This document shows, in pieces, positions 5,773 to 11,402 of a stretch of 11,402 bases of DNA. The stretch's first letter is position 1. Every line of letters starts with the position of its first letter. The translations under genes and the position numbers were made by a program. The stretch is from contig QGVC01000088.1 in NCBI GenBank assembly GCA_003242645.1, positions 1-11,402 of the forward strand. The letters are read 5' to 3'. The DNA is from Pseudomonadota bacterium (GTDB taxonomy: Bacteria; Pseudomonadota; Alphaproteobacteria; Rhizobiales; Hyphomicrobiaceae). The notes beneath the pieces were generated by a model. It saw only the letters and a program-made list of their open reading frames with translations, had not been told where the DNA came from and ran no database searches.

Positions 5773-7950
5773 ATGGGCATTGACGTTTCCGATCACTTGG
5801 AAGCTCACCCAGTGTCAGCACGCGTTCCGTTGCTTGCTGAACCCACCCGCGACCCCAATTGGGTCATTGTTGACGAAGGTTTTACCCTTACTCGTGAGCA
5901 CGAGGTCGAATCGCTGTTCTCGGTTGGGAATGGCCATTCTGGAACCCGTGGATCACTTGCCGAAGGTAGTCCCATGTCCACCCCTGCGACTGTTGTTGCA
6001 GGGGTTTACGATGCCCAGCCTGGAACCGTCGCCAGCCTCGTGACGATTCCCGATTGGACTCACCTTTCCATTACGATCGACGGTCACACCTTGCGCATGG
6101 ACCGTGGCCACAGCCTCGAGCACCGGAGAATCCTCGATTTCCGGCAGGGCCTGCACTGGAGGGAGTGGCGGTATCAGGATGCCGACGGGCGGATCACGCG
6201 AATTCGTTTCTGCCGCCTGGCCTCTCTCGCGGATCGAAATCTGCTGGTTCAGTGCGTCTGGATAACACCCGAGAATTACGACGGGCAAATTGTAGCCGAT
6301 GCCCATTTGATCGGATTAGCTACGCAAATCGTCAACAATCGCACCAAGGTTGCCGTAGCGGTCGCAGACCGCATTGTCGGGCCGGACGCGGAGGAGATCG
6401 GCGCCAGCGAATTGATGGATGGCAGGCGCGGTTTCCAGGTAACCGCAGGTCAAACCTACCGCATTGATCGGGTTGCTGCTCTATACACCTCCCGCGAAAC
6501 TGACCGACCCGACGAGAAGGCCCGGAGGCATTCGTCCGAAGCCCTCCGAAACCTGGAAAACGTTGTCGAGCGACACTGTCAGGCATGGCTGACGAAATGG
6601 CGGGAGGCTGACTTACAAATCAAAGGCGATCGTTTTGCCCAACAGGCCATGCGGTTTGCCTTTTATCACTTGATGAGCTCTGCCAACCCTCAAGACGAAT
6701 TCGTATCCATTGGTGCCCGCGGGCTGACAGGGCACGGTTATCGAGGACACGTTTTCTGGGACACGGAAATTTACATGCTGCCGTTCTTTCTCCTCTGCGA
6801 GCCGGCGGCGGCACGTGCTCTCGTAATGTACCGCTATCACACATTGCCCGCAGCGCGCGCCAAGGCAGCTCGGAATGGATATCAGGGTGCTCTTTACCCC
6901 TGGGAATCAGTCGATGGCGAAGAGGCGACGCCACCTTACGCCATAGCTCCCGACGGTGAGGTCGTCCGCATTCTCACCGGTGAGCAAGAGCAGCATATCA
7001 GCGCCGATGTGGGCTATGCGGTCTGGAATTACTGGTGGTCGACGGGCGACGATTCGTTCCTGCTAAGTGCGGGTCTCGAAATTCTCATCGAAACAGCGCG
7101 ATTTTGGGCTAGCCGGGTCGCGCGCGAGGAAGACGGCCTTTATCACATTCGCGGCGTCATTGGGCCTGACGAATACCACGTGGCGGTCGATGACAACGCC
7201 TACACAAACGGCATGGCGCAATGGAACCTGGAGACGGCGGCCGAGCTCACCGCCTTGGTTGCTGAGCAGTGGCCCGAAAGCTGGCAAGCGCTCCGTTACC
7301 GGTTGGGTTTTGAAGACGAAGAGCGGGAAAGATGGACTCAAATCGCTCGCGACATGTACACCGGATTTGACGAGAAAACCGGGCTTTTCGAGCAATTCCG
7401 AGGCTACTTCAAGCTAGAGGACATCGACCTCACCCCCTACGAATCCCGGGCTGCACCGATGGACATCCTGCTTGGACGTGAGCGCATCGCGCAGTCACAA
7501 GTCCTCAAGCAGCCGGACGTCCTGATGCTGATCTACCTCCTTTGGGACCGCTTCCCTGAGGACGTTCGCAGAGTGAATTTCGAATACTACGAGCCGCGTT
7601 GCGACCACGGCAGCTCACTCAGCCCGGCCATCCATGCCCTCCTGGCGGCACGCCTCGGCAAAATGCAGCTCGCTGAGCAGTATTTTCGCCAATCCGCGGA
7701 AATCGATCTCGCCAACAACATGGGCAACGCAGCCGCCGGCGTGCATGTGGGCGCCCTCGGCGGGCTGTGGCAGGCGGTGGTGTTCGGCTTTGCCGGGCTC
7801 AACCTCAGCCAAAATGATCCAACGTACGATCCCAAACTTCCCGCCAGCTGGCAGCGCCTTTCCATGCGCTTTCACCACCGCGGGCGTTGGCACGACGTGA
7901 CGCTGTCCAACAGCGGCGATCCCATCAACACAGCAGTGAGTGCTTCATAA
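5773..7950 (+). CDS. Glycoside hydrolase family 65 protein (disaccharide phosphorylase type)
   Basis: GH65 enzymes are mostly inverting phosphorylases that cleave alpha-linked glucosides (maltose, trehalose, kojibiose, nigerose) with phosphate to give beta-glucose 1-phosphate. The 725-residue product shows the N-terminal beta-sandwich with SVGNGHSGTRGSL (50-62). The (alpha/alpha)6-barrel catalytic domain carries FWDTEIYMLPF (328-338), GEQEQHISADVGYAVW and IGPDEYHVAVDDNAYTNGMAQWNL. In the last block E467 aligns with the family's general acid. DHGSSLSP follows, with H612 and S614-S615 at the usual phosphate-binding site. A short C-terminal beta domain follows. No signal peptide is seen, so it is cytoplasmic. 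GAGG at 5762-5765 supports the start. Its stop overlaps the start of the Usp gene, indicating an operon. No beta-phosphoglucomutase or transporter is nearby. The family is certain; the substrate cannot be told from the sequence alone. Confidence 0.93.
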   Translation: MGIDVSDHLEAHPVSARVPLLAEPTRDPNWVIVDEGFTLTREHEVESLFSVGNGHSGTRGSLAEGSPMSTPATVVAGVYDAQPGTVASLVTIPDWTHLSITIDGHTLRMDRGHSLEHRRILDFRQGLHWREWRYQDADGRITRIRFCRLASLADRNLLVQCVWITPENYDGQIVADAHLIGLATQIVNNRTKVAVAVADRIVGPDAEEIGASELMDGRRGFQVTAGQTYRIDRVAALYTSRETDRPDEKARRHSSEALRNLENVVERHCQAWLTKWREADLQIKGDRFAQQAMRFAFYHLMSSANPQDEFVSIGARGLTGHGYRGHVFWDTEIYMLPFFLLCEPAAARALVMYRYHTLPAARAKAARNGYQGALYPWESVDGEEATPPYAIAPDGEVVRILTGEQEQHISADVGYAVWNYWWSTGDDSFLLSAGLEILIETARFWASRVAREEDGLYHIRGVIGPDEYHVAVDDNAYTNGMAQWNLETAAELTALVAEQWPESWQALRYRLGFEDEERERWTQIARDMYTGFDEKTGLFEQFRGYFKLEDIDLTPYESRAAPMDILLGRERIAQSQVLKQPDVLMLIYLLWDRFPEDVRRVNFEYYEPRCDHGSSLSPAIHALLAARLGKMQLAEQYFRQSAEIDLANNMGNAAAGVHVGALGGLWQAVVFGFAGLNLSQNDPTYDPKLPASWQRLSMRFHHRGRWHDVTLSNSGDPINTAVSAS

Positions 7951-8825
7951 TGAACGAGCCGGTCATTCTCGTCCCGCTTGATGGCACAGAGCAGGCACTG
8001 GCCGCGGTGCCAGTCGCGAAGGTGCTGAGCCAAATTGGACACATGACGGTCCGCGCGCTCCACGTCAGCGATGAGAAACTGCGCGAGACGGAGTTGCGGG
8101 ATCGTCTGGCGCACGGGACGCCAATCCTGGACGACGTGTCGCTCGAGTCGCGCACCGGGGCGCCGGCCGCTGAAATCCTCCGCGCGGCCCGCGAGCTCAA
8201 CTCTCGCCTTGTCGTCATGTGTCGGCACAGCCGGCCGCAACGAGCGGAAGTCATGGGCCGCACGGTCACAGATGTCATCCGCGAGGCCCCTTGTCCCGTG
8301 GTACTCGTCCCTCCCGAGCGCGGCACTGTCGTGTGGCGCCTTCAGCACGTGCTGGTCCCGCATGATGGCACGCCAACGACCAGTGCCGCCCTCCTCCCGG
8401 CGATCGACCTCGCCAGCCAGGCCGAGGCGGAGCTTCACGTCGCCCATGTGGCCCAAGCCAAGGGTGCGCCCGAGGAGCCCGGAGCCTTCACGACGCCGCG
8501 ATACATCGACCATCCCCAATACGATTGGCCATCATGGAGCAACGAGTTCGCAAAACGCCTCGCCAGCCTGTGCCCGCTGGACCATGTCAGGGTGCGCATC
8601 TCGCTGGCCCGGGGGGAGCCCGCCATGGAGATCCTGCGCCTCTCCGAACAGCAGTCCACGGATCTCATCGTGCTCGCCTGGAGAGGAAGGTGGGATATTC
8701 CCCACGCGCGCGTTCTCAAGAAGGTGCTGCGCGCGGCGACCTGCCCCGTACTGATCCTGCGCACGTCTGGAACCGAGCCTGAGGGCGCAAGATTAGAGCT
8801 TGCGAGCACATGTCGGCCCGATTGA
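7950..8825 (+). CDS. Tandem-domain universal stress protein (UspA family)
   Basis: The 291-residue cytoplasmic protein has two Usp alpha/beta domains in tandem. Domain 1 (about 3-121) opens with VILVPLDGTEQAL and ends GRTVTDVIREAPCPVVLVP (103-121). Domain 2 (about 132-271) opens with HVLVPHDGTPTTSAAL and ends VLKKVLRAATCPVLILR (255-271). Domain 1 keeps part of the Usp nucleotide-binding motif (MGR followed by T105 and T107, then CPVV). Domain 2 lacks the glycine-rich part (RGRWDIPHARV), so ATP binding is less likely there. The frame is open from 7887, but the ATG at 7950 begins exactly at the Usp fold and shares its A with the TAA stop of the GH65 gene. This TAATG junction implies translational coupling. 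Usp proteins are induced by starvation, low oxygen and other stress; linking it to the GH65 step is inference. Confidence 0.93.
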   Translation: MNEPVILVPLDGTEQALAAVPVAKVLSQIGHMTVRALHVSDEKLRETELRDRLAHGTPILDDVSLESRTGAPAAEILRAARELNSRLVVMCRHSRPQRAEVMGRTVTDVIREAPCPVVLVPPERGTVVWRLQHVLVPHDGTPTTSAALLPAIDLASQAEAELHVAHVAQAKGAPEEPGAFTTPRYIDHPQYDWPSWSNEFAKRLASLCPLDHVRVRISLARGEPAMEILRLSEQQSTDLIVLAWRGRWDIPHARVLKKVLRAATCPVLILRTSGTEPEGARLELASTCRPD

Positions 8826-8906
8826 AGCCGTCCGGACACACCCTTTCGCCGGGACGACTCGGTTCTTTGACACTTTTGCGACACGGCTCAGCTCAACATG
8901 CGCCGG

Positions 8907-8933
8907 CCGCATTGCTGCAATGCGGTATACCGC
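8907..8933. promoter_or_regulatory. Compound palindrome between the Usp and DUF1127 genes
   Basis: A perfect 19-nt palindrome (8907-8925, CCGCATTGC-T-GCAATGCGG) shares its right GCGG with a second perfect 12-nt palindrome (8922-8933, GCGGTATACCGC). No T-run follows, so an intrinsic terminator is unlikely. Two overlapping dyads look more like protein binding sites, or alternative RNA hairpins in a leader. The surrounding gap (8826-9043) has no other supported gene. Confidence 0.5.
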
Positions 8934-9043
8934 CTACCGCAAGTGCGAAAAGGCGAGTATATGAAGGGCAAACCTGGGAGGACGGCGCTTAGATCGTCCC
9001 TCTAGAAAACGAGATCGAAACTCCTAGCAGAGCTGAGTTGAGC

Positions 9044-9277
9044 ATGAGCACTGAAATCGCCTACGACGTCCGTGCAATTCCCCAGTCAACCTCCGAAAAG
9101 GGGAAGTCGACCGGTTGGCTCCAGCGGATCTACAACCGCCTCCTGGCGGCTCGCGAAGCCCAGGCGACCCGGTATCTCCTGGACTACCTCTCCGGCTTGA
9201 GCGACACACGGCTCGCTGAGCTGGGGTACACGGACGAGCAGATCCAGCAAATCCGGAAGGGCCGTCTGCCGAACTGA
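9044..9277 (+). CDS. DUF1127 small protein, copy 1
   Basis: The 77-residue protein ends in a DUF1127 (YjiS-like) domain: ATRYLLDYLSGLSDTRLAELGYTDEQIQQIRKG (41-73). It shows the family pattern of a basic helix, then L-S-D-x-x-L-x-E-L-G, then an acidic turn and D/E-x-I. The N-terminal 24 residues are low in recognisable structure. The frame can be opened with a TTG at 9038, but I choose the ATG at 9044, two codons further, with GAG at 9035-9037 as a weak ribosome site. Small DUF1127 proteins are typical of alphaproteobacteria, and some studied members influence RNA turnover and phosphate or carbon metabolism. The role of this one is unknown. A hairpin follows the gene. Confidence 0.8.
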   Translation: MSTEIAYDVRAIPQSTSEKGKSTGWLQRIYNRLLAAREAQATRYLLDYLSGLSDTRLAELGYTDEQIQQIRKGRLPN

Positions 9278-9329
9278 GCGGCCGACCCCACAGTTTCTGA
9301 GATCAGTTCTCCGAGATCTACGCAATCGC

Positions 9330-9370
9330 TCTGGCTGGAACGTAGCCGTTCCGGCCAGACGCGTTTGTGT
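9330..9370 (+). terminator. Terminator-like hairpin between the two DUF1127 genes
   Basis: A 13-bp stem (arms 9330-9342 and 9347-9359, one T-G wobble) has a tight 4-nt loop TAGC and is followed shortly by GCGTTTGTGT. It is very stable, 53 bp past the first DUF1127 stop. The tail has only a short T-run, so it may attenuate or stabilise mRNA rather than fully terminate. Confidence 0.55.
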
Positions 9371-9397
9371 GCCTTGGACAAAGCAGGGTGAGATGTC

Positions 9398-9685
9398 ATG
9401 AGCAGCACGTCACGGTCAGTGCCGCTGGGTACGCATGCCCAGGCGCGATCCCATGCCGAGCACTTCGTCCGGGCGCTGCTCCGCCGCGCCACTACCTTCA
9501 TGGATAGGCTTCGCAAGGCTGCGGAGGAGCGCCGAACTCGGAAGCACCTTGCCACCCTCCCCGATCATCTGTTGCGGGACATCGGGGTTGCGGAGGACGA
9601 GATTCACCGCATCCGGGTCTGCGAGCGGTTTACGCCGCGCGCTTGGGCTGAGCGAATGGGCGAGCGGCACCTTTTCGATCTTTGA
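9398..9685 (+). CDS. DUF1127 small protein, copy 2, with C-terminal extension
   Basis: The 95-residue, strongly basic protein has a central DUF1127 domain: RRTRKHLATLPDHLLRDIGVAEDEIHRIR (45-73), with the hallmark L-x-x-L-P-D-H-L-L-R-D-I-G. Before it lies a Ser/Arg-rich N-terminus and an amphipathic helix (22-44). After it comes an unusual extension, VCERFTPRAWAERMGERHLFDL (74-95). The part encoding the last 18 residues and the stop is antisense to the end of prmA: the two genes overlap tail to tail by 56 bp (9630-9685). GGGTGAG upstream of the ATG at 9398 serves as ribosome site. It is a distant paralogue of the gene just upstream. Function is unknown; the basic character would suit nucleic-acid binding. 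Confidence 0.82.
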   Translation: MSSTSRSVPLGTHAQARSHAEHFVRALLRRATTFMDRLRKAAEERRTRKHLATLPDHLLRDIGVAEDEIHRIRVCERFTPRAWAERMGERHLFDL

Positions 9686-10544
9686 CCAACGTCAGTGTCG
9701 ACCAGCCGGCGATGCGCCGGTGGTCGACCAATGAGAATCCATGAGACCGGTAGGCGGCAATGACGCGCTCCGACTCCCGGACGAGCAGACCGGAAAGGAT
9801 GACCACGCCCCCTGGCCTGACAGCCCGCGCCATGTCTTGCGCGAGCGCAACGAGAGGATCGGCCAGGATATTTGCCAGGATTAGATCATAGCTGCCTTCG
9901 CGAACGCGATTGCGCGGCAGGCCGTCGGCCACCCACATCCGAACGCGCCCTCCAACGCCGTTGAGGCGGGCGTTCCTGCGCGCCACAGAGATCGCCACTG
10001 GATCGTTGTCGCTCGCGTCTATCCTCGCCCTGGGGAGTGCGCGAGCCGCCGCAATGGCGAGCACCCCCGAGCCACAACCCAAATCCAGCACATTTTCGAA
10101 CTGATACCGGCGCGTCGCCCGATCGAGCGCCAGTAGGCACCCCTGCGTCGTCGCGTGGTGAGCCGTACCAAAAGCCTCGCCGGCGTCGATGAGCAAAGTG
10201 TTGGGTCCCTGAGGCACGACACCCCGATGATGGCTGCCGTGGATTGTGAACCGTGCCACGCTCACTGGTGGCAGCGCGGCTTGGGAGATGGCCACCCAAT
10301 TCTCGTCGGGGATCTCCGTCACCTCGATCTGGGGGACGGCAAACGGCAGCAGAGCGCCGAGCTGTTGGGCCAGCCGCTCGCGATCAGGATGCTCGGCGTA
10401 GTAGGCCTCCACGATCCAACGATCGCCCGACTCGAACGCCGTGACCGCACCAGGGAGAGGCTCGACCAGGTCGGAGAGTGCACCGGACAGGGTGCGAGCC
10501 ATGACCTGGTCACGCGCGGCCATTACGACTTTGTGGGACGGCAT
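9630..10544 (-). CDS. prmA: Ribosomal protein L11 methyltransferase PrmA
   Basis: SAM-dependent class I methyltransferase that trimethylates ribosomal protein L11. The 304-residue product has an N-terminal L11-binding part (1-75) and the linker ENWVAISQAALPPVSVARF (81-99). The family block AGEAFGTAHHATTQGCL (121-137) follows, then the SAM loop VLDLGCGSGVLAIAAA (152-167), acidic D180 after motif II, and LILANILADPL (221-231) containing the catalytic-region ANIL. PrmA normally reads FGTGxHxTT; here the second Gly is Ala128. No good Shine-Dalgarno precedes the ATG at 10544, and M8 is an alternative start. Length is typical, slightly extended at the C-terminus (KDRKGAARPFAQPKRAA). Those last codons overlap the second DUF1127 gene on the opposite strand. 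Confidence 0.95.
   Translation of the reverse strand: MPSHKVVMAARDQVMARTLSGALSDLVEPLPGAVTAFESGDRWIVEAYYAEHPDRERLAQQLGALLPFAVPQIEVTEIPDENWVAISQAALPPVSVARFTIHGSHHRGVVPQGPNTLLIDAGEAFGTAHHATTQGCLLALDRATRRYQFENVLDLGCGSGVLAIAAARALPRARIDASDNDPVAISVARRNARLNGVGGRVRMWVADGLPRNRVREGSYDLILANILADPLVALAQDMARAVRPGGVVILSGLLVRESERVIAAYRSHGFSLVDHRRIAGWSTLTLVKDRKGAARPFAQPKRAA
9697..9728. repeat. Long inverted repeat inside the 3' end of prmA
   Basis: Arms at 9697-9710 and 9716-9728 form a 13-bp stem with one bulged G (9705) and a 5-nt loop. On the plus strand it starts 12 bp after the second DUF1127 stop. On the minus strand it encodes residues around V273-S282 of PrmA. No T-run follows on either strand. It may act as a barrier to exonucleases or as a terminator for the plus-strand transcript, under the constraint of coding for PrmA. 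Confidence 0.5.
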
Positions 10545-10909
10545 CTGAACGAGATCCGGTGCTAATCGGCAACTGGCTTCCTGTAGTGCGGTAGCGCCTT
10601 AGAGCCGCCTAGTCGATCGGGCAAACCGCCGGGCGCTCATGTTGGCTCCATGAGCCGAGGCCGGAGCCAATCTCGGGCGCAAGGGTCCGCTGCGGCCGCC
10701 CCCGTTCAAACCGAAATCGTCAAGTATTTCAACAATATAGTTTTTTGATGCCTTTGTGGTGCAGACGAAACGATTAAGGTTTTCTAAAGCAAGGACATAA
10801 GAATTCGACTGCAGCGGCGGGACGCCCCGATAAAATGGTGGGGATGTCACAGTCATGCCGCTCTTGCCAGATAATCGGCATGCTGTCGTACCTGCATGGG
10901 GGCTGCTAG
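10545..10909. other. Gene-free stretch between prmA and the secreted-protein gene
   Basis: I see no gene that I can support. An open frame of 85 codons on the minus strand (10599-10856) lacks a ribosome site and family resemblance. The stretch contains a perfect 8-bp inverted repeat (10642-10649 with 10663-10670). It also contains an AT-rich core at about 10720-10805, including ATATAGTTTTTTGATG, that contrasts with the GC-rich surroundings. It must hold promoters for the divergent prmA and right-edge genes, but I cannot place -35/-10 boxes with confidence. Confidence 0.5.
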
Positions 10910-11402
10910 GTGCATCTACGCTTGGTTCCGCACCTTATTGTGTTGGCAGTGTCCGCGTTACTGCTCGGATCGGGTGCGGACAAGGCGTTCGCACGCCGAG
11001 GCGTCTTGCTGCCCGCCCTTTGCGATCATCGCGACGGCCGCCTGGTGGTACAGCCTTCGGAGCCGACCACCCACGAGATCGTTACGGACCTGAAGCGCCA
11101 GGTGTTCTCGGTTTGCCGGCCTGGGCGTCCCGACCGTTGCCAGCCGATGATGGTCTACCAGTTCGAGGTGGCCTGCGGCTCCGTGCACGTGCCGTGGATG
11201 GACCTCGCGACAGCCCTCTTGTCCGGAAGCGGAACTTCCGCGTGGATCGAGGGTGAGCGACTCCACATCAGACCGCGTTCGGTGCGGCCGCGCCTGGGCG
11301 ATTGCGCCGACGGCGACCCGACGACCGGCTTCATGCGGAAGTGTGACCCCGGGAGCCTGGTCAGTTGGGAGCGGGATGGTTGCTTGCGCCCGGCTTTGGT
11401 GG
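10910..11402 (+). CDS. Unrecognised secreted cysteine-rich protein, 3'-truncated by the window edge
   Basis: I read 164 in-frame codons from a GTG at 10910 to the right edge with no stop; an in-frame TAG at 10907-10909 sits immediately before. The N-terminus MHLRLVPHLIVLAVSALLLGSGADKAFA is a classic signal peptide: a basic residue, a hydrophobic core at 9-20, and an AFA cleavage site after A28. The mature part has seven cysteines (38, 69, 77, 89, 132, 145, 158), which suggests disulfides in the periplasm or outside the cell. Notable segments are LVVQPSEPTTHEIVTDLKRQ and MMVYQFEVACGSVHVPWMDLATALL. GGGGG at 10898-10902 is a plausible ribosome site for the GTG. No catalytic motif or named family is recognised. 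Start alternatives are TTG 10922 or GTG 10940, which would damage the signal peptide. Confidence 0.65.
   Translation, partial: MHLRLVPHLIVLAVSALLLGSGADKAFARRGVLLPALCDHRDGRLVVQPSEPTTHEIVTDLKRQVFSVCRPGRPDRCQPMMVYQFEVACGSVHVPWMDLATALLSGSGTSAWIEGERLHIRPRSVRPRLGDCADGDPTTGFMRKCDPGSLVSWERDGCLRPALV

Noticed and set aside
8810..8992. Plus-strand open frame of 60 codons after the Usp gene
   Set aside because: It overlaps the end of the Usp gene, reads through the compound palindrome and has no convincing ribosome site.
9278..9397. CcsR-like small RNAs with CCUCCUCCC loops, as found beside a DUF1127 gene in Rhodobacter
   Set aside because: The hairpin loop here is TAGC and no CCTCCTCCC motif occurs in the spacers beside the DUF1127 genes.
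10599..10856. Minus-strand open frame of 85 codons upstream of prmA
   Set aside because: No ribosome site, spans the AT-rich probable promoter region, and the product matches nothing I recognise.
10855..11256. Plus-strand open frame of 133 codons starting MPLLPDNRH
   Set aside because: Another frame in the same region, from a GTG at 10910, gives a clean signal peptide and stays open to the edge; the 133-codon frame reads as Arg/Gly/Pro-rich shadow sequence.

Overview
The window looks like a chromosomal segment of an alphaproteobacterium, probably of the order Hyphomicrobiales (Bradyrhizobium/Rhodopseudomonas-like relatives). The reasons are high GC content, the plant/alphaproteobacterial type of GshA, an HvrA-like H-NS protein, small DUF1127 proteins and an alphaproteobacterial-style PrmA. 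The genus cannot be fixed from the sequence alone.

Left part (1-3190), housekeeping. On the minus strand lie rsmE (16S rRNA m3U1498 methyltransferase) and, downstream of it, gshA (glutamate-cysteine ligase, cut by the left edge after 385 codons). ubiA (4-hydroxybenzoate polyprenyltransferase, ubiquinone synthesis) diverges from rsmE on the plus strand and ends at a terminator-like hairpin.

Middle part (3430-9690), more accessory in character. It holds an OGFr-domain protein (minus) divergent from an H-NS family nucleoid protein (plus, with a strong hairpin behind it), and a secreted two-EF-hand protein (minus). A 67-residue hypothetical protein (minus) has a near-perfect Shine-Dalgarno and an excellent terminator. 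A two-gene operon follows: a GH65 disaccharide phosphorylase-type enzyme and a tandem universal stress protein, joined by a TAATG stop/start overlap. A compound palindrome comes next, then two DUF1127 genes separated by a terminator-like hairpin. The mix (nucleoid silencing, stress protein, storage-sugar phosphorolysis, small post-transcriptional-type proteins) suggests a stress or stationary-phase neighbourhood; that is inference.

Right part (9630-11402). prmA (ribosomal protein L11 methyltransferase) lies on the minus strand and its 3' end overlaps the second DUF1127 gene by 56 bp tail to tail. A gene-free stretch of about 365 bp with an AT-rich core follows. The window ends with the start of an unrecognised secreted, cysteine-rich protein (plus, GTG start, cut by the right edge). 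No IS elements, CRISPR arrays, tRNA or rRNA genes were recognised.
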